From Diabrotica undecimpunctata (taxonomy: Eukaryota > Arthropoda > Insecta > Coleoptera > Chrysomelidae), in contig NC_092808.1 of NCBI RefSeq assembly GCF_040954645.1, forward strand, positions 85,567,389-85,631,388: 64,000 bases of DNA, written 5' to 3'. The position numbers and the translations under genes were made by a program. Every line of letters starts with the position of its first letter. The first letter of the stretch is position 1. Shown here piece after piece: positions 22,905 to 32,343 of the stretch. The notes beneath the pieces are model-generated. The model made no database searches, was not told the origin of the DNA, and was given only the letters and a program-made list of their open reading frames with translations.

Positions 22905-23412
22905 AAATAAAATTTTAAATAAAAAACTACACAAAAAAGCCCTGAAATTAGTATTTACACCATCAGAAAAAAACCCAGTATCTTCTGCTTGATTACATAT
23001 ATAATAATATATATGTAATCAAAAATGCAAAATATAAATAAAAATAGCCAAACACATAAAAAAGAAAGGAATAACACCATCTTTCAGAACAAACAACAAC
23101 TTGGGCAAATTTATTAAAAACAACGAGAGCCAAAATAAAAACCACTTACACAGTGGTGTATACAAACTTAAATGTAGCGACTGCCCAAAAACTTACATCG
23201 GTCAAACTGGTCGAAATTTTAAAAAACGAATAGCAGAACATAAAAGGGCTTTCAATAATAGAAAAACAGATTCTACATGCGCACTTCACCTACTAGATCA
23301 TAATCATTCTTTTAATGACGAATTTCAAATTCTTTACATTCAAAATAAAGGCCTTAAGCTATCTTTGTTAGAATCTATGGAAATTAACAAATTAACAAAG
23401 ATATATTTCTGA
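22905..23412 (+). mobile_element. Penelope-like element, 3' coding fragment with GIY-YIG endonuclease
   Basis: PLEs encode a telomerase-related RT fused to a GIY-YIG nuclease; only the nuclease end is present. The segment at 22905-22995 (KKALKLVFTPSEKN) resembles the RT-to-nuclease linker and is followed by a short AT palindrome. From 23039 the frame is open: IAKHIKKKGITPSFRTNNNLG, then GVYKLKCSDCPKTYIGQTGR with the GIY-like and YIG boxes, the CxxC typical of PLE nucleases and the conserved Arg, then HLLDHNHSF. It ends in LLESMEINKL, which carries the catalytic Glu. The nuclease is uninterrupted. The RT is missing, so this is a truncated copy. A hammerhead-like relic follows 90 bases downstream. 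Confidence 0.85.
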
Positions 23413-23498
23413 ATGACCAACTTGAGACAAACAGTTTTTCCCTCCTCAACCTATTTCATTAAAGACCATAAAGTGTAAACTCATGCCAAAAATGGATC

Positions 23499-23535
23499 AC
23501 TTGAGAAAGGCACTCTGCCGAAACGAAGTGACTTA
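23499..23535 (+). ncRNA. Hammerhead-like relic downstream of PLE ORF
   Basis: The box reads TTGAGAA (two core changes from CTGANGA). Stem II GGCA/TGCC with loop CTC is perfect and GAA is kept (23520-23522). Stem III ACGAAGT has a G at the cleavage position, where a non-G is needed. Its place just after the GIY-YIG ORF supports the link between these motifs and PLEs. Confidence 0.45.
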
Positions 23536-23629
23536 TATCTCGTAGTTTATATTAAATATTCGTTTACTCTGGCTATTCGTTAACAAATGTTTGTTAAACA
23601 TATAGGCCCTAGCAAATTTAACATTGCTA

Positions 23630-24670
23630 GGCTACATCTGCTCCTCATTCCTTGAGCTCTTTTCAGGGCGTGGTGACATCCTAAATATTGTTAGCTTGCT
23701 GTCTCCATTAGCTGCGATCATGTGCCATATAGACGGCTTCATGTTTGGATTTGTTCCTAGAGAGTCTTTATTTGATCTGCCCATCATGGTATAGATTTTT
23801 CTCTGTGTCGTCGGCATTCTACCTTTCCTTTTAATACCAATAGTTTTATAGTCCCTGTTCTTCTAGCTATGTGGCCGAAGTAAATTGGGTATGCTCGCTT
23901 TACTTTTTTTAATAGCCTGTCTTTTATATGAAGCTCTTCCATAATTGACAGGTTGATTCTATATTTCTGTGTAGGATACGTGTAGAATTCTTTTATAGAC
24001 CCACATTTTAAAGGCTTTGATCTTACTCCTATCGATTATTTTGAGAGAGTATGTTTTAGCTGCGTATGTAGCAATGGGAAAAGTAAGAGTAAGGTTGACC
24101 AACCTTTGATTAGTATTATTTGTTATTGTTCGGTATTTTTTTAAATTAATTTAACTGTTGCGGTTAGGGCCATTGCTAGTCTATGCTTGATTTCTGAGTA
24201 GTAATCGCCATTGTTGGTTATCAGGGAGCCCAAGTATACAAATCTATCTTCCATGTCGAAATTCTCCACTTGATGTATGTGCAGTAGATTATTATTTGCT
24301 CTGTCTACGATCATTATTTTTGTCATTTCGATGTTAAGTCCGAATTCTTTGCTTATCCGGCTTAGCCATTCTGTAATGGTAATCATTTCGACTTCATTCG
24401 CTGCTAGTATAAGTCATCTGCGTATCGCTTGTTACTGATTTTTCTGCCTCCTATAGTAATTCCTCTCATCCCATCCATCTAGTACTTTTCTTACTATAAA
24501 TTCAGAATATATGTTGTATAATAATGGTAATAGTATGCAGCCCCGTCTAGCTCCTTTCTTTGTTTTGACCGCATCTGAATATATTGCGTGTATTTTAACT
24601 TCGGCTAAGTTTTTATTATACAGATTTCTTATTAAGTTAACTAGGTGGTTGGGTACTTTTACCAATGCTA
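23630..24670 (-). mobile_element. LINE RT fragment with intact YADD box
   Basis: Pieces in order on the minus strand: 24432-24665 (HLVNLIRNLYNKNLAEVKI, then a GCILLPLLYNIYSEF block); a segment near 24415 reading NKRYADD with both catalytic Asp residues kept but a stop soon after; 24141-24386 (GLNIEMTKIMIV, VYLGSLIT); and a degraded post-RT tail down to about 23630. Same broad RTE-like group as 1800-4345. Several frameshifts. Confidence 0.7.
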
Positions 24671-24891
24671 CTATCGATCAGTAGAAATAAGCCATTCCAT
24701 TGCTTCCTTTAACTATGATTTTTTCTGATTGTTTTATATTTTATGCCATAAAAATATTCTGGCGTGTCAAACACCGGAACATTTTTATTAAAATATTTTT
24801 TATTATACGTGTATCATGAAATATAAAAAAAATAAATAAAATTACCAAACTAAAAACGATTCTACTTTTAATTAAGCTAAATTAACCTTAC

Positions 24892-25133
24892 CTGCTGCAA
24901 ATATTGCTAAAATAGGTGCACCAGTCATAGAAGTTCTGTACTGAATTGAGGGCACAAATATTCTCCATTCTTTACTGGCCAATTTTACAAATGAGTTGTA
25001 GACAGACGGCAGAATTTCGGTTAATATAAGACAAACTACAAAAATTGTACTAGCAGCCATAATTGGTCGAGCCCAATCCACGTCACGACTTTCGAATACT
25101 TGAACCAAGGGAATTGCTCTACCAATTAATTCT
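24892..25133 (-). CDS. Cationic amino acid transporter-like gene, central membrane exon
   Basis: Best-supported exon of the host gene. It has 242 bases between a TTTTTAG acceptor and a GCAGCAG|GTAAGG donor. One base completes a Lys codon from 27577-27731, 80 codons follow, and one base is carried on. The CAT family moves arginine, lysine and other cationic amino acids across the plasma or internal membranes. The match is to the region AIPLVQVFE (family PLPxAFE), a membrane helix (MAASTIFVVCLILTEILPSV), a cytoplasmic stretch and the helix start GAPILAIFAAG (family TPxIATLxSG). The family's conserved MPRxxYAMAxDG segment is poorly kept, so substrate preference cannot be assumed. No stop or frameshift is seen, which argues for a live but divergent paralog. 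Confidence 0.75.
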
Positions 25134-25589
25134 CTAAAAATGTATCAAATTAATTTCATCCATTTGGTTGATTATATTTTTGTTTTAATAATTATATATT
25201 TATATTACACTCATGGACAAAAATATGGAGTATTTTGGAATTATCATAAATATGTTCAATATGATGGGTTCATGTTACCAAAATACTTTTTTCTGAAGGG
25301 AAACATTATTTAACACGTTATAGGTAAATTATTAATAAAATAAAATTTTTGCAATGTAAACAAAAAAAACTTGAAATTAAATATTAGTTACGAAGTTCTA
25401 TTTTTATGTTTTATTTAAAAGAAAAATAAAATTAATAGCGAGTATTTTACCCTCGTAAAATCGTTGGCCCCTATCGTTACCCTATCGTTGGCTACTGCTT
25501 GTATCCATCTTGAAATGGTCTAAATTAACTTGAATATATGCTTGCATTCTATTCTTCTTGTGCTGTTCTCTTAGCTCTTTTAAAGTCAG
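25134..25589. other. Intron sequence, nothing recognised
   Basis: Short AT-rich interval without readable motifs. Confidence 0.4.
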
Positions 25590-26175
25590 AAATAGGATAT
25601 CTTTTCCTGACAAGGAAAAGGGCATTGGAGTGCAGGCAATAGCATATGCGGACGACCTGGTGGTGCTGGTATAGTACAACGAAAACTAGCCAATTATGCG
25701 TACAGGGAACCGAGCCCTTAACAAACTGCTGCTATGATCATCAAAGGTCCATGGGCTAAAACGCCACAGTTTTTGACCTAAAGGGGAAAATGACTATACC
25801 TGCCAAAACAATCGAGTACTTAGCAGTAGTTGTAGGTACAAGAAAAACTTTTAAAGATCACGTTAGATACGTCATTCGCCTTTCATAACATCAAAAATAC
25901 AGAAAAATGCTGGAGAAGTCCAAAGAAAAGCACTACTTAGCGTTACCACATGCCCACAACGGTGTCCGTACAATTGATCACGGGTGTGTTATTCATCCAC
26001 ATGCTGATGAGGGAAAGGGCAGAACTACAGAAAGGATGAGCAGACTCTACAGTGGTTAATACGGGGGTTATTACGAGTACTAAATTTAATAGTTTAGAAT
26101 TTTCGACAAGGACAAAGCAAAGTACACAGAAAGAAAGGTTGAGTAGGTAAAAATAGCAAAATACAGGTAGCAAAT
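25590..26175 (+). mobile_element. R1/I-like LINE RT relic
   Basis: Plus-strand translation reads GIGVQAIAYADDLVVLV, an RT catalytic box with both Asp residues. About 250 bases downstream, AGEVQRKALLSVTT matches the post-RT block (LQRKALLxVTGAYRT) of R1/I-type elements. Stops separate the pieces. Neither end is defined. Confidence 0.55.
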
Positions 26176-26939
26176 GAGGAAAAAGACCAAATACACAGTA
26201 ATATCTTAAGAAGGGGGGTAGACTTCAGTTGGTAGGCGGAGAGCTACGGGTACATATCCATGGGCAGGAATCCTCTGGGTTACTGCTTGCTTATAAACCC
26301 TTCTACCCTAAATCCAAAGGGGCACGGCCTAGTAAGGTCTTTCAAAGATTTACCACACTATTTCCATTAAAAAAACTTCCTTTGCATGCCCTTTTATTTA
26401 CATCAGAAGCAAGATTTAAATTTTGCGACGAAGTAGCCGCAGAGCTTCCTTCTTGCAATTCTACTACTTCGTCTTGTCTGGATTATCGTAAAAGATAAAA
26501 ATTTTGTTTAGCCGAGATAAAATATACATAATATGGTTATTTAAATGTTTAACGCGTATGTTCGTTGTGTTCATTTAAAGACATAACACAGGGGAGGAAT
26601 AAGATACTTTACCATGGTATACAAGTTAAATATATTTATAGAATTTTTTATTTAAAGCAATATTTAGATGAGTTAAAATTTATATAGGTAGGCAATAGTT
26701 TTGCATGAATGGCATATAATTAAAACTATTTAGACCTATTAAATTTTTATATATTTCTTAACTGATCAAGTTAATAAATATATATTAAAAATTTAAGAAT
26801 ATTAAGATTTTCTTAAAACTAGTTATTGCTGCTGATGCCACTACAGTCATTTTAACATCATCATCACTATTGCCTATACATCACAGGTTGGGCTTTGATC
26901 TATTCAATGAATCCTTTTATTGAAATAAGACATAACTAA
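26176..26939. other. Intron sequence with an unassigned ORF and small hairpin
   Basis: An 89-codon plus-strand frame (26229-26498) has no recognisable domain and is probably chance or transposon debris. GACGAAGTAG near 26430 and CTACTTCGTC near 26470 form a 10-bp inverted repeat. Confidence 0.3.
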
Positions 26940-27440
26940 AAGGACCAACCTTTTTTTTAATAATACTAGTTTCGATTCTTCTGAGTTTGTCAATACCCAT
27001 GTTTGTGTATTACAGGTGTCCATTGTATGTCTGTTTTGCTAAATAGATTCCATCCTCCGTTATGGTAATTTGGGTGGTTGCTTGCCTACTGATTACTGGT
27101 ATATATTGGATTTTATCAAAATTCACTTTAAGTCCCATCTTGGCGGACAATATTTCTAGATAAGAGAAGGACCGCTGCATTTACCGTCGCTTGCTATCTA
27201 TAATTTTTAAATCTTCTGCATTTAGTATGATTTGTACACTTTTGTTTACTGTTCGTCTCCTCGTCTAAGGTCGATGTTTACCGAGAGCAACTACTTTAAA
27301 TTCCCTTGGACTTTTACAATACATTCAATATTTACTACTATTAATAATAGTATCTTTGACTAGTTCTACCATTTGCTTTGCTATGTCAAAGCTTATCGTT
27401 TTTCTTTATAGTCTGCCACAAACCTAATAAAGGTTAATGA
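26940..27440 (-). mobile_element. LINE RT relic
   Basis: Minus-strand translation has ILNAEDLKIIDSKR followed by LEILSAKMGLKVNFDKIQYI, like the palm/thumb boundary after YADD in RTE-like LINEs. The remainder is too mutated to follow. Confidence 0.45.
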
Positions 27441-27576
27441 AATTCAACATAAAATTATTTATTGTATTTTTTTATGACTTCCAGGATTCAAGTTAAAATA
27501 TTATTATTATGAAATATCTGTGACATGAGTTCTTTTATAATCAAAAATACTTTAAAGACCAACGAAATTTACTTAC

Positions 27577-27731
27577 TTGTGGTGAGTCATCATAGAAAAA
27601 ATTATTGCAGTTGATGTGTAGAATAATAAGGGAGTAAAAATTATTGCAGACATTTTTATCCAATTATTGTTGTGTATTTTGGGAAAGATATGTACAAACG
27701 CAAAGAAAATTTTAGAGGCTGCTCTTAAAAC
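27577..27731 (-). CDS. Cationic amino acid transporter-like gene, first exon visible
   Basis: Exon of 155 bases between a TTATTTTAG acceptor and a CACAA|GTAAGT donor, phase 0 at its start and phase 2 at its end. It encodes VLRAASKIFFAFVHIFPK and a second hydrophobic helix (SAIIFTPLLFYTSTAIIFSM). In CAT proteins this position reads VLxGAAxxFYAFVGFD, followed by TGEEVKNP and a helix. The hydrophobic pattern and spacing agree, but the conserved TGEE segment is replaced by HNNNWIK. Upstream exons with the N-terminal helices must lie to the right; none was recognised before the transposon nest. A GTAAGT 41 bases upstream could mark a very short intron, but that is smaller than expected. Confidence 0.65.
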
Positions 27732-28401
27732 CTAAAATAAATAAGAATTATTATAAATTCTATAGAACTTACTTGCTGGTAGAAGTCAATAATTTCATGC
27801 AAGATGGTATGAGTATTATAAATAAGATAACAATTTTTATAGTTGAGTATTATATAAGATTAGTAAATTTTGAAAAAAAAAAATTAATTCAGATTTCTTT
27901 GTTCAGATGGCATTAGGATTTTATATCTAAACCAACATAAAACTTTAAATTATTTTGTATTAAATTCTACCTTAAAAATATTATTAAAGTTAATTAATAA
28001 TTATATTTATATGTAATTATTACAGTATTATTGTATTGTATCGTTTCAAAAACAAAATATGATTGAAATATCGTAGTTGGTATTTCTTTCCTAGATGGCG
28101 TCATTACATTACTGGACAAACGGTGTAACCTGTCATCATAGCCTTTTATATAGAAAGATATTGTTAAAAATGTATTCAATAATTTAAGGTTTTTAGCCAT
28201 TTTGAAAATAAAATCGAATAATAGAATACCTCTTATTTCATTTCAGAGCTGTTTCCTATTTCACAGAATTTGAAATATTTTTAATACCACGCATACGCTA
28301 ATTGGGTAGCCATTCTAAGGTAAAAAAAGATAAACGTAGCAATAAAATGTATTAGGTAAAAATCTACCAAATTGTATGCTTGGTCCTACTTACATTAATA
28401 G
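27732..28401. other. Noncoding, nothing recognised
   Basis: AT-rich interval between the transporter exon and the transposon nest. Confidence 0.4.
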
Positions 28402-29317
28402 ATAAGGCGAAAAGCTCGGGTTCGTTCAGAAAAATATTCCCATGAGATTTTTTTGCATAATTACCGTCATGAATGAGATATCGAAAGATAATAATTAAGG
28501 TTCGAGAGGTCGCTCAGGCGAAAACTTGTTTGTGAAAAATTTTTAAGCAATTTTTTTTAAACAAATTGTAAAAATCATTTTTTTCGCACCGGACAAATTT
28601 TTGTTTGGATTTTTAGATCATTATGAACTAAAAAGATCAATTGTAAGTTGATAGTTTTTTAAGGCCCAAAATACAAATAAAAAATATCATTTTTGAAATC
28701 ATCAAGTGCCTAAATTCAAGTTCAAGCCTTCTTCTATCAGCTCCCGATGAAAGTTCTGAGCTTATTTTATTTGAAATCATTGATTTTTGATTTTTAATAA
28801 AGTGAGTATGATAGGTCAGGGGCACGTTTGTACAATAAGAATTTAAACCAGCAAAATTTCGTGACATGGATCTTGTTGCTATTTCTTATACACGCCGCAG
28901 GTCGAGCACCCCTCCTATCATAAGAGCTTCATCAACGATTAAAAAATAAAGATTTTAGATAATATAAGCTCAAAATCATTATCGAAAAATGATAGAACAA
29001 GGTTTGATCTTGAATTTAGGTACTTGCTGAATTCAAAAGTAATATTTTTACTTATGTTTTTTAACCTTCAAAATCGTAGTGTTACGTTTTTTCAGTTTTA
29101 GATTGTTCATAACTTAAAAAAAAAAGTTTACAAAAAAATTATTTTGATTAAAATGATTAAAAAAATTCAAACCAATTTCGGTCCTTTGTTCGGGCCAAAA
29201 CAATTTTTGTTAAAAAAAAAATTGTTTAAAAAAAAATTGAACAATTTGGAAATTTTGGGTATATCATGAAAATGATTGTGCAAAAAAATCTCATGGGAAT
29301 ATTTTTCTGAACGAGCC
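28402..29317. mobile_element. Inverted-repeat (MITE-like) element, split by the gypsy insertion
   Basis: The left arm at 28402-28462 contains TTCAGAAAAATATTCCCATG and neighbouring sequence. The right arm is its reverse complement, running from about 29270 to 29317 and resuming at 37047-37068 after the gypsy element. Across the break the arms align over about 60 bases with a handful of mismatches. Unsplit length would be about 940 bp. The interior has internal poly(A/T) and palindromic stretches but no ORF of note. It is the oldest layer of the nest. Confidence 0.7.
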
Positions 29318-29539
29318 AGTTACATGGTACGAAAGTCCGGACCTGGCAGAATCGCAACCAACACCTGCGGCTTACTCTGCAGTTTCCCCAGAAGTTATCG
29401 TATTGTTTCGTTGTTATTTACATTGTAAAATTCATTATTATTATTCTTGGTCTTGTTCAGTTTAGATGTATTAAAATTGTAGATTAGAAATAAAAAATAG
29501 TTTTTTAAAAACAAATTTCATTTTTTGAAATTTAAATTT
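29318..29539 (+). repeat. 5' LTR
   Basis: 222 bases starting AGTTACATGG and ending AAATTT. The AGTTA start is typical of gypsy-group LTRs. The two differences from the 3' LTR are an A/T-rich-neighbour C/T (CAACCAAC versus CAATCAAC) and a G/A (AGAAGTTATCG versus AGAAATTATCG). Confidence 0.92.
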
Positions 29540-29549
29540 GGCGCAGTCA
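29539..29549 (+). other. Primer binding site, tRNA-Ser type
   Basis: TGGCGCAGTC overlaps the LTR end by one base. It is complementary to the 3' end of insect tRNA-Ser, as in 17.6 and 297. Confidence 0.75.
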
Positions 29550-29754
29550 GTAGGATTTGTGCGAGTCGCGAAACTGTGAATTTCGTATCTATCGGAAAGC
29601 AGACTTTTTCGGGATTTTGGTGTTTCAACGCCTTAAGTGCAAATCCAAAGAACATTCCGTTTAGTGGAAAGCAGTTCCCATTGGAAAGCAGCCCTTCAGT
29701 GACAGCAGTCCTTCATTTGGGTGGACGAATTTGGAGAAGTAGTTGGCAAAGACT

Positions 29755-29767
29755 ATCGAGGTGAGTG
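29755..29767 (+). promoter_or_regulatory. Predicted env mRNA splice donor in the leader
   Basis: CGAG|GTGAGTG at 29760/29761 matches the donor consensus. Errantiviruses make env from a spliced mRNA. The matching acceptor is TTTTCAG ending at 35119, five bases before the env ATG. Confidence 0.55.
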
Positions 29768-29857
29768 CCAAGTTCCTTCTTGCCTTCCTTATTTATTTTT
29801 CATAAATTCGGAAGATAGCTTGTTAAGACATTGTTTATTAGACGATATTTTCATTTT

Positions 29858-31135
29858 ATGATTGACGCTGATTCCTTGGTAGAATCTCTTAAGAATCTAA
29901 AGATTAACTTTAAAGGTAGGAAGAATAAAGATAATAAAAATATTAAAATGGCAACTAACCAAACTGTTCAAGCTAATCGTCCTATTAATTGGGAACTATT
30001 TAAGTCAAAAATTTCAAATATTAGACCTTATGATGGAGATACTAATACTTTAAATAAATTTATTTATCTTTGCGATAACTTAATTACTACATATAGAGCA
30101 TATAATGACCAAGAATTAAATGATCACATTTTTGAATGTATTCAAGGAAAACTTATAGGAAAAGCTGAGCTTATGGTAGGAAATAGGGTAGAATTAAATA
30201 ATTGGGCACTTTTAAAAGCCGCGCTTATACAATGTTTTTCTGATAAACGTAATTTACAATCCTTAACACAAGAACTTACTAGAAATAGGCCACAAAGAAA
30301 TAAAAATTTAATTGAATTTGGAAATAGATTACAATTATTAGTAAGTAATATAGTACAAAGAATTAACAATGATACTAATCTTGATGTAAATCAAAAAGCT
30401 GTTTTCATACAATTTTGCGAAAATACAGCACTAAATACTTTTATTACGGGTTGTACCGGCACATTAAAAAATAATATGGATTTAAAAGCACCAGCTTCTT
30501 TAGAACACGCCATAGCTTATGTAAATGAATTTGAGAATTTCGAGAAATTTTATTCAAGTAATAATGACAATAAGTCGCACCAAAATAAAGGCAATTTCAG
30601 AAATCAGAATTTCCCTAATCCAAACAGGCAATTTTATAATCCCATGAATAATCAATATTTTCAAACAAATTCTTCTATTCCCCAAAATCCAAACTTTAAT
30701 ACAAATAATAATTATCCTCAAAATTTCCAATGGCCTCGCCAACCTATTAATGTACAGCCTCAACAGCTACCCCCTAAAAGACTCCCAACTAACTCTGAAG
30801 TCTTTGGACCTTCCCGAAATACGAATGTTTTCAGACCAAATCGAACTCCCCAACATCGCGCCCCAAAGCCGGAACCGATGAATATTTCCACAAATTCTAG
30901 ATTTCTTTCAACGTTCAACAGAAGAACAAATAATTTTAATAGAAACTATTTTCAAAATAATGGGCAAAAGCCGAATATTATAGTTGAAGAATTATATAAT
31001 AATGATTGCGATAGACAAGAATGCGGACAGACGCATAGCGACGTCGACGCAGATATCTATTCCGGTGAGCAAGTAGATTTAGATTATTTTCCTCAGAATT
31101 TTCAGGAAACCACCTCAGAAAACCAAATAACTTAA
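29858..31135 (+). CDS. gag: gag
   Basis: Structural polyprotein of the LTR element, about 425 codons from the first in-frame ATG; the frame itself opens slightly earlier without ATG. The N-terminal half has the gypsy-type capsid pattern (RPYDGDTNTLNKFIYLCD, then a WALLKAALIQCFSDKRN region). The C-terminal half is rich in Asn, Gln and Pro and basic residues, and has no CCHC zinc knuckle, as in several insect errantivirus Gag proteins. The frame is uninterrupted. The pol frame is -1 relative to gag and is already open before the gag stop, so expression by -1 frameshifting is likely, although no textbook slippery heptamer stands out. Confidence 0.85.
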   Translation: MIDADSLVESLKNLKINFKGRKNKDNKNIKMATNQTVQANRPINWELFKSKISNIRPYDGDTNTLNKFIYLCDNLITTYRAYNDQELNDHIFECIQGKLIGKAELMVGNRVELNNWALLKAALIQCFSDKRNLQSLTQELTRNRPQRNKNLIEFGNRLQLLVSNIVQRINNDTNLDVNQKAVFIQFCENTALNTFITGCTGTLKNNMDLKAPASLEHAIAYVNEFENFEKFYSSNNDNKSHQNKGNFRNQNFPNPNRQFYNPMNNQYFQTNSSIPQNPNFNTNNNYPQNFQWPRQPINVQPQQLPPKRLPTNSEVFGPSRNTNVFRPNRTPQHRAPKPEPMNISTNSRFLSTFNRRTNNFNRNYFQNNGQKPNIIVEELYNNDCDRQECGQTHSDVDADIYSGEQVDLDYFPQNFQETTSENQIT

Positions 31136-32079
31136 TCGAAGTAAATTTAACCTCTAATAACCCTTTACCTTACATCACTATTTCTAATCCCCCATTAAAA
31201 TTATTAATTGATACTGGTAGTACGAAATCAATCTTAAAACCCAGTATTGCTGAACAATTTTATTCAGATTGCATATATTCTTCAAACGTTTCAATTTCTA
31301 CGTCTCTTGGCACGAAAGATATCAAATACCAAGCAGCCATACCGGCGTTCCAAGAATTTAATCGAAACAACATACTGCACTACATATTATATGATTTTCA
31401 TGAGTTTTATGATGGCTTGGTCGGTGTTAATGACCTATTATCCATGAAGTTTAACATTGATTTTAATAATAAATGTCTCGTTAGCAGAGACACAATAATC
31501 CCTATTAAATTTAGAAAACCATCAGACATAAAGTTTGAAATATCTGTTGGCCCTTATGAGAAGATTAGAAAAGAAGTCCCTGTGACCGTACCGAACGGTG
31601 AAATATTAATTGATAAGATAATTTTAGGTGATATGTATGTACCAGAAATGCTAACTGTAGCAAATGATGGTTTAGCTTTAGTAGAATTTGTCAATGAAAC
31701 TAATAAAAATTTATCTATAACTTTATTCAAACCCATAAACGCTTATCCATACGATTCTAACGTTTATCAATGTTATAAATTTGAATTTTCTAATAGACAA
31801 CATAATTATAAAATAGATAAAATGCAAATCCAAAATCTTATTAGAACGGATCATATGAACGCGGAAGAAAAATCCGAAATTATTAAATTATGTTGGCGAT
31901 ATAAAGATATATTTTTGAAACCCGGTGACCCACTTACATTTACGTCAAAAGTAAAACATGTTATTAAAACAACCGACGAGGAACCTGTACATGTAAAGTC
32001 GTACAGATACCCTTATGTTCACAAGGAAGAAATTAAAAAGCAAATTGACAAAATGTTAGAAAATCCACAAGGAAAATAA
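31129..32079 (+). pseudogene. pol: pol, first part: protease and start of RT
   Basis: Open in the -1 frame relative to gag and overlapping its end. Aspartic protease is marked by LLIDTGSTKS near 31205. A linker follows, then the pre-RT segment ending in PVHVKSYRYPYVHKEEIKKQ and IDKML. The frame then runs into the inserted repeat at 32061 and stops at 32079. Without that insertion it would run on in the same frame from 32344, because the insertion plus duplication adds 294 bases, a multiple of three. The disruption is therefore by the stop inside the insert, not by phase. Confidence 0.85.
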
Positions 32080-32343
32080 TTCCTGTAGCTGGCTGTATAC
32101 CACGTATAACAAAAGAGGTTAGTCTTTGTATGTGGGTATATTTTATTTTATAAAAACCCTTAAAAGGGCAACATTACAAGCACGAACGTTTTCGGAACAA
32201 CTGTTCCATCATCAGGTTAAAATACAGGTTACCATGCCTGAGCCACCAAAATATTTGGGTAAAAACCCTTTAAAATGTAATGTGTTACCAAAGATTGTAC
32301 ATGTTGTTGATTATATTATATGATGTTTAATGATGATTAATTT
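32061..32343 (-). mobile_element. PLE terminal-repeat fragment inserted in gypsy pol
   Basis: 283 bases flanked by an 11-base direct duplication of pol sequence, AAAATGTTAGA (32050-32060 and 32344-32354). On the minus strand it aligns with the outer arms at 15303-15475 and 19968-20135, sharing an AAAGGGTTTTT-type stretch and the hammerhead segment. It also has a short direct repeat of the AAGGGTTTTTA motif on either side of the hammerhead. It has no ORF. It is younger than its host insertion, itself less than about 1% LTR-diverged. Confidence 0.75.
32176..32220 (-). ncRNA. Hammerhead ribozyme motif, intact core
   Basis: Minus strand: box CTGATGA (32215-32209), an extra T, stem II GGAAC/GTTCC with tetraloop AGTT, GAA (32193-32191), stem III palindrome AACGTT (32190-32185), C at the cleavage position (32184). 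Stem I is only two clear base pairs (AC with GT) before an internal loop. The minimal design with palindromic stem III is the form described for animal PLEs, thought to act as a dimer. All core boxes are present. Confidence 0.7.

Noticed and set aside
27773..27812. Short minus-strand segment ending CAGCAA|GTAAGT as a preceding transporter exon
   Set aside because: It would leave a 41-base intron and its peptide does not match the family upstream of the VLxGAA region; kept only as a remark.
27994..28200. Minus-strand frame of 68 codons considered as an upstream transporter exon
   Set aside because: No membrane helix or CAT motif and no acceptor/donor pair with the required phase.
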